In this document: positions 1 to 9,856 of the stretch, one piece after another
Numbering within the stretch: position 1 is the first letter of the stretch
Layout: each line of letters opens with the position of its first letter
Assembly: GCA_030686995.1 (NCBI GenBank)
Contig: CM060686.1
Coordinates: forward strand, 71,776,819 to 71,840,818
Direction of reading: 5' to 3'
Length of the DNA stretch: 64,000 bases
Source of the DNA: Artemisia argyi
Taxonomy: Eukaryota > Streptophyta > Magnoliopsida > Asterales > Asteraceae
The notes under the pieces: model-generated
The model's database searches: none
The model's input: only the letters and a program-made list of their open reading frames with translations
What the model was told of the DNA's origin: nothing
Position numbers and translations under genes: made by a program

Positions 1-1760
1 AGGAACCAATCAAAATCCATAAAGGTCAAAATAGCAAGTTTCATTGAAAAGTCAAATTGTGCTCATCAGGTTTTTACCAAAATTGCACTAATTGTTTTGA
101 TTTTTGTATGTTGATTTGGATTATAAAACTTGTTGTTATTCGCTCTCTACCAACTCATCTTTGAGGTTGCATGGTTCTTATATTTTTGTGATTTTTCTTG
201 TGGGCCCCACAAAGTGACTTGCAGGGCATACCTCTGCTCTGTCTCAGCAGCTGCACACCCACCACCACCACTTTGTGGTGGTGTTCTGGCCACCTCAGTG
301 GGCCCAAGGCCACCATTATTGTTCATTTCCACTCCCTCTTGGTAGGGTGTAAGTTTTGACCACTCAGTTGACCTGGGAATCCCTGGGTCCCACTTGAAAT
401 CACCTCTCAAATCTGTCCTGATTTTTCAGTTTCACACAAGAATTACAAGTGCTTATTTTTAGCTTATGGCTTATTCTGTGGTTCTTAACTGCTTTTTCTT
501 GCTTAAATAAGTTCACTTAGCTTATTTGTACCAGGATCATCCATTGTGGGTCCCACTGTAGCCAAATTAAGCTCATTTTACCATATGGTCAAACAAAGTC
601 AACTGTCTTGACTTTTAGCTTATTTCCAGCTTATTATTAAGTTCTAAAAAGTTTGTTTTCACAAAAAGTTTTCATTTTTAGTTGTAAAGTAAGTTTCTAA
701 AAGAAAATTCCAGAAAATCAAAAGTATTTTTAAGTGATAATTTCTATTTAATTTTATTTAAGTTTAATTTTCATTTTTATATTTTTATTAAGAACTTAGC
801 CTTTTTATATTTTTCTTAATTTCCACTTAAGTTAAAGTAGTTATAATAATTTTATCAGATTTTTATTTCATCATTTAGTATTTATTAGAATTAATCTTAA
901 TTTTATTAATTATTAATTAATAATTAGTTTAAAATAGCATAATTAGTTTTTATTAAGCAAAACTTAGTTTTTATATTTTTTATAGCTTTTATATGTTGTA
1001 AAATAATTTTAGAAATTTTACTAGAATTTTTACTGTTCATTTGCTAATTTTTATAATTTAAAATAGTTTATTTAGTAATTAGTAATTAATTAGTAATTAA
1101 TTAATATAAAATTCACAAAAAGACAAAAATACTTATTTTTATTTTTAAAACTTATTTTTAGTTATTTTATAATTTTAGAAATTTTATTTTCACCTTTTTA
1201 GTATTTAAATAATATTGTAGTGTATTTTAGTTATTTAAGTAATAATAATAAGTAATAAATAGTATTTAATTAATATTAAATAATTAAATAGTGTAAAATT
1301 TGATTTTAATTTTCTAAAAATTTTCTTTTATGTTTTAGTTTGTAAAAAAGTCATTTTCACCCCCTGGGTGCTTTCAGATTTCATTTTTCACGTTTTATTT
1401 TGTACGTCTACGTTTTATTTAAACGTAACGTACGCGTTTTTAGGTTTTTATCGTTTCTGGCTTTTCTTAGCTTCCCGTCTTATTCATATAGCTTATTTAA
1501 GCTATTCTCGTGTAGATTCCTTAGTTAAATCAAACTCAAAACCCCTTTCCATCCAAATTCACCCGATCACGAGACCGTTTGTTTACAATTCACACCTCGT
1601 CGGGACATACGACCCGGGGAAACCTTATACTTCCGCGGAGCATTGATCTAGGCCGTTTGACTTTGTTGACCATCACCTGGTCAATTTAGGTTGACGGTTT
1701 TGCATCAATCAACAATCTTTGACCAATATTTGACTTTAATAAAATCCCAAATAAAACCGA
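1..1760. other. AT-rich gene-free stretch
   Basis: I see no supportable gene. Short ORFs here have no recognisable domain. The word AGCTTATTT or close variants recurs (near 461, 517, 614, 628 and 1488), and the same word recurs in the LTRs of element D (16382-16440), so this may be an old, diverged Tekay-like LTR or interior. No terminal repeats or target duplication are visible in the window. Confidence 0.4.
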
Positions 1761-1763
1761 CTC

Positions 1764-1886
1764 GTTAGCAGAAACCAAGTCAAACAGCAGGAATCATATG
1801 GTCAACCAGCAGAAACCTATGTAATGTTGACTATGGTTAACCATTCCATCCATCAGCAGCTATGATATGGGTCAATCAGCAGAAAC
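1764..1886. repeat. Cluster of CAGCAGAAAC words upstream of small ORF 1
   Basis: Four copies or near copies of ATCAGCAGAAAC lie at 1764, 1783, 1805 and 1875, mixed with several TTGACC/GGTCAA words. Related words recur before the second small ORF (about 2828 and 2887), after it (3708), and near the Copia pol spacer (12345, 12610-12670). The spacing before each TATA box suggests a regulatory module, but no factor can be assigned. Confidence 0.35.
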
Positions 1887-2013
1887 ACTCCATCAGTGGT
1901 AACCATTCTTCAGTAAAACATCTCGTTTGCTAGTCAAACTTTCTTTCCCAATTACGTTGAAACCGCCTAGCATTAATGGCAATTACTTCTTCGAAAGACG
2001 AGGCTTAATTGGC

Positions 2014-2024
2014 TTTATAAATAG
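2014..2024 (+). promoter_or_regulatory. TATA box of small ORF 1
   Basis: TTTATAAATAG lies 88 bp upstream of the ATG at 2112, a normal spacing for a plant TATA box plus short leader. It is inferred from position and match only. Confidence 0.5.
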
Positions 2025-2111
2025 AGGGTAAATATCCTTAATTCTTCACCAACCACATTTGCAATCCAAATCCCTAATTAAAATTCTATAACACCATATT
2101 TAGAAGCAACC

Positions 2112-2609
2112 ATGAAATCCAACCTAAATATCATCAATATTTCTTTTGATTCTTCTGATTCATCTGAATCATTGACATCACCACCACCATTCCAAATGCC
2201 AACCCAACCAAGAGGGCTCACAAAAGAACAAGCCAAAAAGAAGAGGCATGATGTGGGTGCTTCAAGCAGAGCCCCTAATCCTTCAAGGTCCTCAGAATCT
2301 TTTGAGCATCTCAATCCTTGGATCCCTTATCAACCACCATCGCGTGAACTCGTGTCACCCTTCATCTGGACCTCGTCTAATGAAGAAGAAGATGATGATC
2401 TTTACCAACCTCCCTCAACACCGGAGAGACCCCAATCCTCCCGTCCAAGACCACCACCTTGACAAAGAAGGTCAAATCCTCCTTTACCAGAGGCAAGAGA
2501 AGTGGTGATTGGGCTGCCTTGCCCTCAACAGTATGAGACCTTCACCATGAACAAGGGCAAGACCAAGGTTGCAGAGGTGATAGGGAAGGGAAAAGGGAAA
2601 GTAGAGTAG
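2112..2609 (+). pseudogene. Small acidic/Pro-rich accessory ORF, copy 1 (one in-frame stop)
   Basis: Translation starts at ATG 2112 and stays in one frame to TAG 2607-2609, broken only by TGA at 2460-2462 (about 165 codons in all). The N terminus has a hydrophobic IINIS core followed by a Ser/Asp/Glu run, resembling a SUMO-interaction motif; the middle is Pro-rich with an acidic EEEDDD block. The C terminus has VVIGL and ends in a basic GKGKGKVE tail. The start, the VVIGL motif and the tail match the ORF at 3097-3512, so the two are tandem paralogues. It runs opposite to the neighbouring Copia pol. With a TATA box before it and AATAAA after it, it looks like a compact transcription unit. I do not recognise the family; function is unknown. 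Confidence 0.5.
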
Positions 2610-2706
2610 TGGTGTCAGGGTTGATAGGCTAGGTGTTAGGTTTGGGATTGTTTTGCTTATTTCTGTGTTTTGTAATTTCAGCCTTCCTGTACTTGTGATG
2701 CTCATA

Positions 2707-2712
2707 AATAAA
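2707..2712 (+). terminator. Poly(A) signal after small ORF 1
   Basis: AATAAA lies 98 bp after the terminal stop of the small ORF and is followed by a T-rich stretch. It is consistent with a plant polyadenylation signal, from motif only. Confidence 0.4.
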
Positions 2713-3006
2713 CTTTGTTTCTTTTATTATCCTTTGATTAATCATCTGACTTGTTTGAATGAAAGTGATTTAGCTCTTTTCAACTGATGATACACATTCT
2801 ACTGATGTAAACACTATTGACAGAAACAATCAGCAGGAACACATATCCAACTTCTTTTATGATCACACTTCTGATATGTTTAAGAGTATCAGTAGAAAGT
2901 CATCCGTAGAATCTTCTTTATGGTCAACTTGCTAAATCAGTAAATATCACAAACTCAACTACCTCCCATTAAGTGACATTAACTCTCATTAATCTCCAAA
3001 TCAAAT

Positions 3007-3016
3007 CTATATAAAG
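3007..3016 (+). promoter_or_regulatory. TATA box of small ORF 2
   Basis: CTATATAAAG lies 90 bp before the ATG at 3097, almost the same spacing as in the first copy. Upstream are ATCAGCAGGAAC and ATCAGTAGAAAG words and a CATTAA-G-CA-TTAACT stretch similar to one upstream of copy 1. Confidence 0.5.
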
Positions 3017-3096
3017 AAGCCTTCAAGTCACAAGCTACCCAAATCAAATAAACACTAATTCCACATACACCAAATATCTTCCCAACTAAAACAGTC

Positions 3097-3512
3097 ATGA
3101 ACCCCAAATCAAATGTCATTGAAATTTCTTCTTATTCATCTTCTGACTCTACCTATGATATACCCCAAATCAGAAAAGCATATTACACCATTGGTGAGGG
3201 ACCTTCTGAGGTCAATCCATCTCCTGCTTCATCAGAGGAAACTCTAAATCCAACTCCCCAGCAGTTATTCTCAAAGACTTCACTCCAGTCTCTGAGTTTC
3301 TTACTAGTGAGATGGAAAGAGTGGTTGCTGATATGAGCAAAATCTCAGTCCCTGTGGAGCCTCAATCTTCCCAAAGATACAAAGGTCCACTCAAGGTTGT
3401 CATAGGGCTTGCTGCTTCCAAACTGTGGGATAAAGATATGCAATCCAGAGGGGTTCAGAAGAGGATGCCTGACCCCAAGGACATGGGAAAGGGGAAGAAG
3501 AAGATGGAGTAG
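3097..3512 (+). pseudogene. Small acidic accessory ORF, copy 2 (frameshifted)
   Basis: The ATG at 3097 opens a frame with NVIEISSYSSSDS, a SUMO-interaction-like hydrophobic core followed by Ser/Asp. That frame ends at 3336, while the homologous C-terminal part lies one frame over (VVIGL near 3397 and a GKGKKKME tail ending at 3512), so there is one indel near 3240-3266. The N-terminal motif, VVIGL and basic tail align with the ORF at 2112-2609. Orientation, TATA box and poly(A) signal are arranged as in copy 1. No known domain is recognised; a duplicated accessory gene carried by a retrotransposon is the best inference. Confidence 0.5.
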
Positions 3513-3644
3513 GAGTTTGGGTAGGTGTATGTTGTAGGGTAGTTGTCTTTTGAGGTTGTTAGTTGTCATCTTGTTTGTTGATCTTGCATGTAATCCTGAA
3601 TCACTGTTTGGTTGAAGTGCTTCTTGTAATGAATCCTAATAATG

Positions 3645-3650
3645 AATAAA
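3645..3650 (+). terminator. Poly(A) signal after small ORF 2
   Basis: AATAAA lies within AATAATGAATAAAACTT (3638-3654). The identical 17-base string follows the unrelated membrane mini-ORF at 18900 (19124-19140). Confidence 0.45.
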
Positions 3651-3852
3651 ACTTCTTGTTTCTGTTTTCTTTAATTCCACTGATATGTGATATAGTGAGC
3701 TTTGTCCATCAGCAGAAACAGAAACCTGCAAGCCAAACACTAAAAACAGAACACAGAAGACAAACTTGTACAAAAATTGGTTAGTCTAATTAAAAATAAA
3801 CATGCAAAACAAAGTTAGTCTAATAATATACAAACTTTACAACATCAATATC

Positions 3853-3902
3853 AATCCTCCCTAAAGGCATATGCCTCCCCTCAGGCTTATGCCTCCCCTC
3901 AA
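3853..3902 (-). repeat. Purine-rich repeats downstream of Copia pol (polypurine-tract-like)
   Basis: Read on the minus strand, three near copies of GGGGAGGCATA/TGCCT follow the pol stop codon at once. Runs of GAGGGGAG just after pol are typical of Copia polypurine tracts. I cannot find the matching 3' LTR, so the role is tentative. Confidence 0.4.
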
Positions 3903-3911
3903 ACATAGCAT

Positions 3912-4821
3912 TCAAGGGTTAACCATCCCAATGTGGACAACTAAGTGGTTAAACCTAGGTCCATCAAAAGCCTTTGTTAACAAATCAGCCACATTATCAT
4001 CAGTATGAATTTTAAGCACATGTATTAAATGTTTCTCATTTGCATCCCTTATAAAATGGTGCCTAATTTCAATATGTTTAGTTCTTTGATGAAAGACTGG
4101 GTTTTTAACAATTGAAATGGTACTTTGATTATCAATATAGATTTTAGTGTTCTTGAAGTTGAACCCATAATCAAGCATTTGATTTTGAATCCAAAGTACC
4201 TGACCACAACAGTTAGCAGCAACAACATATTCTGCTTCAGTAGATGAGGTGGCCACAATAGTTTGTTTCTTGCACTGCCAAGAAATTAGCCTTCTTCCAA
4301 GGAATTGACAACCTCCTGTTGTGGATTTTCTGTCCAAATTAGCTCCAAGACAATCACTGTCACTATATGCTTCCAACACAATTGGTGATTCTCTTGGATA
4401 CCAAAGACCTAACTTGGGTTGGCGTTTTAGATACTTGAAAATCTTCTTCACTGCATTCAGATGGGAAGTCAATGGAATGACTTGGTGTCTTGAACAAGCA
4501 CTAACAGCAAAAGTGATGTCAGGTCTTGAAGCTGTGAGGTACATTAGTGAGTCAATCATGGATCTGTATAGATGAGCATTGACAACTTCATCTAGTTCAT
4601 TCTGATTCTTAGACTTTGGAGGTTCACACGGAGTAGTTGTAGTCCTCAAATTCTCAAAATCAAATTTCTTCAGGATGTCTCTAACATACATCTCCTGATG
4701 GATAAAGATCCCTTCAGGTTGTTGCTTGACTTGTGTCCCCAAGAAAAATGTGAGCTCCCCCATTGCACTCATTTGAAATTCACTCTTCAGTAAGTTCTCA
4801 AATTCTCTGCACCAAGCTTCC
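3912..4821 (-). pseudogene. Copia Pol, C-terminal part (end of RT and RNase H)
   Basis: The minus-strand frame includes the Copia signatures FFLGTQV, LYRSMIDSLMYLTASRPDI, KYLKRQPKLGLWY, the RNase H block with YSDSDCLGANLDRKSTTGGCQFLG and ATSSTEAEYVVAA, and the ADLLTKAF tail, with the stop at 3912. These belong to the RT/RNase H polyprotein that copies element RNA and removes it. The piece starts abruptly at 4821 because element B1 is inserted there; the frame resumes at 11301 on the far side of B1. Residues read upstream of 4821 in this frame come from the B1 LTR and are not Pol. Typical of Asteraceae Copia elements. Confidence 0.9.
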
Positions 4822-4900
4822 TGATACGTGGGAATCACACCAGGCTTTACCTCTCGAGGGACCTCGAGAAGCTTACAACCCCCACCAGGCAGTGTACCTG

Positions 4901-4930
4901 ATCGTTGTAGTATAGTATAGTGACAAGTAC
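4901..4930 (-). promoter_or_regulatory. U5 segment complementary to the 5' half of tRNA-Asp (B1 3' LTR)
   Basis: The plus strand reads ATCGTTGTAGTATAGT, then ATAGTGACAAGTAC. From memory the plant tRNA-Asp(GUC) 5' half is GTCGTTGTAGTATAGTGG followed by TAAGTA, so 15 bases match exactly and, after a 5-base ATAGT repeat, another partial match follows. In element sense this is complementary to the tRNA. The same element primes from the 3' end of tRNA-Asp. Confidence 0.6.
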
Positions 4931-5767
4931 TGGGGGATTGATCGTTCAACTCAAGAATAGTGTCGCTAGGATTAGAAAGCCTAAAAACTAGGTCTAGAGG
5001 TGAGGGATAATTCTTTATGTATTTTTATGTTTTATAAAAGCAATTAAAAATCTCGGGTTTTGGAAGAGTGGGCGGAATTAGTTGCTAATCAACTAACCCA
5101 ATAACTAAAATGCAATCAAAATAAAATAACAAAAATGAAAATGAATCTAATTAAACTAGTGGTGTGAATGTTTACTTAGGTTTCATTACTCCCTAGATAT
5201 CTTTTACAGGTTGATAGTTTATTACAATTGCATGGATGACGGGTCGTATTCCTTAATACTAGTCATAGGGCCGTGTACAATATTCCCTAACTATATAAGA
5301 TCCTACTTCACTCCTATGTCGAGCCGTTAGAAGCTCCTAACATGGGATCATTAGAATTCTCCTACGCATTTAATACAACCAAAAAGCATAGTACACCTCT
5401 GATCATGTTTCTTAAGACATTCAAGCATGTCACCAATGGAAGTCCGCCAGTTTTCTTAAGCCTAACATCGAATACAATCATCCGTAACAACTATAAACAA
5501 ACAGTCAACCCATAATTAACATCTAGGTTTCACTACATCTAAGCAAACACACATGAGATCTCGCCTAGCATGTTAAATTCAAGAAAAGTGTAAGATATAT
5601 TCAAACAACACATAGACATATTGAATGAATTGAAAGAGTACTTATCTCAATTGAACATGAAAGGTTTCAAAGGGTAAAAACCCTTGAAAAAGCTGTAATA
5701 TTCGGACTAGGGTTTGTCTCCAAAGTTACACCCTAATTGTTCCTCTTTAATGAATGAAAATTGCAAA

Positions 5768-6050
5768 ACTATATATAGATTTTATAGGGTGACGGCGTAA
5801 AGAAGGAAATTCTGACGCCGTCAACTCGCCGCCCATAATGAAATCGGATTGCCTAGATCCATTTTTGACGTCGTCATGTGCACTTCTGCTCTAGGCCGTC
5901 ACTCTTATTTGGACCATGACGGCCTATGGTGACGCCGTCATGTCCCTAGTGTAAAACTCTTCTGGATCGTCATGGACTTTATCCACTTCCACCTCTTGTA
6001 TTACTTTTGACGCCGTCACTTGAAGACTCTTGACGCCGTCGGCAACTATT
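5768..6050 (-). promoter_or_regulatory. TGACG-N-CGTCA palindrome array and TATA box (B1 3' LTR)
   Basis: About eight TGACG or CGTCA half-sites, several as palindromes TGACG-C-CGTCA, lie between 5788 and 6050, directly upstream (element sense) of a CTATATATAG TATA box at 5768-5779. TGACG is the core of plant TGA-type bZIP sites. Activity is inferred. Confidence 0.55.
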
Positions 6051-6247
6051 CCCAGCAAGGAAAATTAAGACTTTGCCCTTTTCTTGACTTTTATGCTCCA
6101 AAAACGTCCAAAATGCTTCCTTTTCCAGAATTCACTCCAAAAGTAACTAAAATGACAAAAGGAACGATTTAGGGCAATATTTGATCAAATAAATTCGAAT
6201 CCGGGCTAAAATGACCCCCTAAAAACGGTTCATTTTTCGCCTCATCA

Positions 6248-8732
6248 AATACCCTTACACTTGAGATTTGCATGTCCTCAAGCAAATGCGCTTTTATTCT
6301 AATCAAAATACAAGTTAGGGGTCACTTAACACTAATATAAAAGTAATTACAACAAATGATCGTTCCACTAAAGACCAAGGACAAGCACGGAGGTCATATA
6401 CTAGCACCTCACAAATAGTGTTTAGATACTCACATCTCTTGGGTGTAATAAAGTATATATCACAATATGGAAATTAAAAACATCTCTCACTACCTGTCAT
6501 AGCAAAATAGATTACCATAGGCTTGGGAAAGGATCAAACCTCCACCACTTGGCATAAGCACCTAGGATAAACTATCAAAGAGGTCTTTCAAAGGGTTATA
6601 ATGTTAGGTGTAGGGATATGGAATACACGGTTTTGTTGGATAAAGGCAATCTTTACTGGTGGCGAGTTAATCATCTTGGTTAATTACATGTACAATATGG
6701 TGTTGCTAAGCCAAGACTAGACTCGACTTAAGCTAATGAATGAAAAATAACAAAAACATAAAATAAACATAGAATGAAACGGGATGCTAGTCTATATGTT
6801 TTTCTCTTTTCTCTCTTTTTTTTTTGTTTTCGATTATTATTATTTTTTTTTGCATACACTCTTACCCGACCATCCAATATAATACATCATAGGGAACGAA
6901 CATTCCCCTTACACTTGAATTTTTACATACTTTACAATAAACTAATCTAATGACTCGAATTAAGATAATCAAAACACTTGGAGTACTTTTAAGATTAACG
7001 CACATATGGGGGTAATAATATGATGTTCTTCCCCATTACTCCATAACACAAGTACTTTACCTATGAGTCCCAATCGTCCCAAAACAATATGTACAAGGAT
7101 ATGACTCGACTTAGCAACCATGTAACCAATTAGATAATTAACTAAGGGTTTAAACATATAACAATAATGCACTAAAGATGAGTGCATACACTGAAGGCTA
7201 AGGCGATTTGGGTGTGCATTTAAATGGGTTGTAACAAATTCTTCCTTTAAGTAAGATGCTTAAACTTAGAAACGAAAAGATAGGCTCGGAGGGGTGTACT
7301 AGGGGTTTCGTGTACTAAAAATGAGTACAACGCTAAGGTGTGGGAAAAATTAATTGACTTTACTAGCCAAGTAATATGACTTAAATGGTCAAGTAATTAT
7401 GATACGGGTTTAACACAGGGGTGATCCTAATGCCTCTTATCATGTAGTAAATCCTACTACACGAATGTAGTCTCACTAGCGGTCTCGGGATGCATCACTA
7501 ACGCAAGTTCTAGAATCTAAATGCTACCGGTACACTCATAAGCACTAATAGTAAATGCTTTTCCTATCGAATCTAAAGGCAAACCTCACATATTTGGTGG
7601 AAAATTTTTCTGAATGGTACGGTTTTGTGCTAGTCATACAATTCCTATCCATGAGACGCTCGCTAAGGCTAAAGTTTCACTCCTAAAAGTTGTAAAAAAT
7701 TTTAAATTTGGCCAAAAATTACAAGTATTTCTCATAGTTTTATTACACACCTACCATCAAACAAACAAACTCAATAGCAAGTGTATCTTATAAGGTATCA
7801 TCATTTACCCTCCCCTTACACTTAGGATAAACATTGTCCCCAATGTTCAATTAAAGAATATAAAAGTGAAACAGGTAAAAGAATGAAATCAAATACTCCC
7901 CTGATTTGTTCGGTGTGGATAGTGTGGTAACAAGGATAGATCTTCCTCCAAGAAAATGAACAATCAAAGCTTCCCTTCCAGAAAAATAAATCATCTTCTT
8001 GTCATACATAACCTGTTAAACCTGAGAAAACAAACAAAGCAACCTCGCGTAAAATCGGCGGCAATCTATATATACTAACAAATCCTAGAAAACAATGTAA
8101 GATATAATGCTTGTGGAATGAATGTTTGCAGATTTCCTGGAGTTTATAAGACTAAAGAGTTAACAAAAACTTCAAGACTCCGTTAGAAAAACAAAACTAG
8201 CAAAATTTCCAGAATTTTACACATGACGCCGTCAGGAGTTAACTCCTGAAGCCGTCAGAAGTGACCTGCAGAAATCTTTACATTAAATTTCCGGAAAATT
8301 TCTGGAAAAACTTATGTCCTACTTCCTGGAAAATCCTTCAAAACATCATTATGACTCGATACAAGCATTTGACTTTAACAAATACTAATGCACATGTTCA
8401 TTTAATATTGTGGAGAATCATGATCAATTTCGTTTCTTAAAAACATATTTGGGGTTTCCCCTTATACTTAGCTTTTTGCGAAATACCTTTATATGAAGTT
8501 AAGATGAAGTTAAACAACAAAATAAAGCATTTTCACAATTTTATTTTGAAACATGATCTACCAACAATAAAAATAAAGCATGCATACGGAAGCAAATAAC
8601 AATCAAACAAATAAAAATCACACAAATAAAAACACACAAAACATGGGTTGCCTCCCAAGAAGCGCTTTTCTTTATTTACGAGTCTTGTAGCTAGACTTAA
8701 GGTCAAGGGCAATTACGTGACCTCATGGGCAA
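6248..8732. other. B1 interior, non-coding 3' half
   Basis: About 2.5 kb without a supportable ORF between the retropepsin-like gene and the 3' LTR. Near the LTR is an imperfect stem-loop (6266-6285; minus strand TTTGCTTGAGGACATGCAAA) followed by a purine-rich AAGTGTAAGGGT tract. Near the ORF is a conserved box at 8644-8666 (minus strand AGCGCTTCTTGGGAGGCAAC). Both features resemble Athila elements. The region is colinear with B2 and more distantly with E. Confidence 0.7.
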
Positions 8733-9674
8733 TTACGTGACCTCAATTGCTCCTATAATCCTATTGGCAAATTCCTCATCAACTTTATATTTCGGTCCTA
8801 GAGTCAAGCAATCTTTGTAGAAAAGGCTCTTCTTCTCCCATACATAGTCCATTCCCTTTTTCTTATCCTCTTCATTGATGTCCTCAAAAGCACCAATGTT
8901 TTCCATGTCAAATCGAGGCACAAAACGAAATTCTTTCATTCTATTAGGCATCCTATATGTGATCCTATCGGTTTTACTAGCAAATCGGATTGTCCCTTCT
9001 ATCTCATCATATTCTAACTTGGACTCTTCAACAAATGGTTTACCAAACACAACATGGGATAATCGATAATCAATAACACTAGCTAGGTCTTTAACAACCA
9101 TAAAGTCAGTGACATAAGTAAAGTTCCCAACAAAGACATGTAGACCTTTAACTCCCCCGACAAAGTTACAAACTCCACCGGGGTATTTAGGATCTCTTCT
9201 AGGTCCAAGTCTTGTTTTCGCTATATCATTATAAACACTTGAGGACATAATGTTGATTGGGGATTTAAAATCAATGTAAGCATTGTCAATATGTTTATAC
9301 CCAATCATACATGGTATTTTTGCATTCTTAGGATCACGTCTCTTTATCTTAGGTTCAATTCTAGTGAAAGGAGGTCGAGGATTATCAATAAGATATTTAT
9401 AGTACGCAATCTCCTCCTTAGTGGGGTATAGATTGAAATAGTCATCTAGCTTTCGATCTATCTCCCTTTCCTCAAGTTCCTCAACCACATCCTCAGAATC
9501 ATTAGGTCCTAGGTCGTTATTTGAATACAAGGCGGTCGCTAGGTCACTAAATGCATGATCGAGCTCAACATTAATTAACCTATTAAGCTCGCTAAGCGCC
9601 CTAATCTCATTTTCAATCTGTTCACGCAACAAAGCCACTTCTTTAGGGGAAAGGGGTGGATTCGTGTTTTCCAT
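8733..9674 (-). CDS. Retropepsin-like Gag/Pro fragment of element B1 (313 aa)
   Basis: I start at the ATG at 9674; the frame is open further upstream without an ATG. The N-terminal 55 residues look helical and charged (PPLSPKEVALLREQIENEI...). The middle is acidic (EDVVEELEERE), and from about residue 130 there is a retropepsin-like region as in Asteraceae retroelements: an IDFKSPINIMSSSVY segment where the active-site D-S/T-G would normally sit, VGNFTYVTDFMVV, and a VVFGKPFVEES flap-like segment. The canonical D-T/S-G triad is not seen, so catalysis is doubtful. It ends ...GAIEVT, shorter than the B2 copy, which has an extra tail. It lies about 180 bp inside the 5' LTR and is the sole ORF of the element. 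No CCHC knuckle, RT or integrase follows. Confidence 0.65.
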   Translation of the reverse strand: MENTNPPLSPKEVALLREQIENEIRALSELNRLINVELDHAFSDLATALYSNNDLGPNDSEDVVEELEEREIDRKLDDYFNLYPTKEEIAYYKYLIDNPRPPFTRIEPKIKRRDPKNAKIPCMIGYKHIDNAYIDFKSPINIMSSSVYNDIAKTRLGPRRDPKYPGGVCNFVGGVKGLHVFVGNFTYVTDFMVVKDLASVIDYRLSHVVFGKPFVEESKLEYDEIEGTIRFASKTDRITYRMPNRMKEFRFVPRFDMENIGAFEDINEEDKKKGMDYVWEKKSLFYKDCLTLGPKYKVDEEFANRIIGAIEVT

Positions 9675-9833
9675 AATGCTCAACGGAATAGTCAATGAAT
9701 TTAGTTTACTAAAAAAGGCACAAAGAAAAAGATAGACTAAAGAAAACCTAGAAATAAAAATAAAATCTTACTAGAAAGGAATCTAGCAAGTAGACCTAAT
9801 AAAAAGAAATCCTAACCTAGACAATAACTATTT

Positions 9834-9850
9834 CCCCAGCAGCGGCGCCA
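9834..9850 (-). other. Primer-binding site, tRNA-Asp (B1)
   Basis: The minus strand reads TGGCGCCGCTGCTGGGG just inside the 5' LTR. The complement of the plant tRNA-Asp(GUC) 3' end is, from memory, TGGCGCCGTTGCCGGGG, giving two mismatches. A tRNA-Asp primer is characteristic of Athila-type Ty3 elements. Confidence 0.8.
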
Positions 9851-9856
9851 AAAACT

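Larger units (their letters stand above)
4822..6247 (-). repeat. B1 3' LTR
   Basis: The 1426-bp LTR starts TGATACG and ends CTCATCA on the plus strand. In element sense it has TGACG/CGTCA palindromes (6050 down to 5788), a TATA box (5779-5768), and U5 with the tRNA-Asp-complementary segment. It closely matches 9857-11300, with scattered substitutions and a short indel near 5165. Confidence 0.92.

Noticed and set aside
130..410. Overlapping short ORFs on both strands near the left end
   Set aside because: No domain, no promoter signals, and both strands open over the same stretch, so chance is likely.
4901..4930. A tRNA-Asp gene
   Set aside because: Only the 5' half resembles the tRNA, with an inserted ATAGT; no anticodon or T arm follows, and all copies lie at the same place in LTRs.
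4822..4949. N-terminal extension of the Copia Pol frame to 4949
   Set aside because: This part is B1 LTR sequence read through the insertion junction, not Pol.
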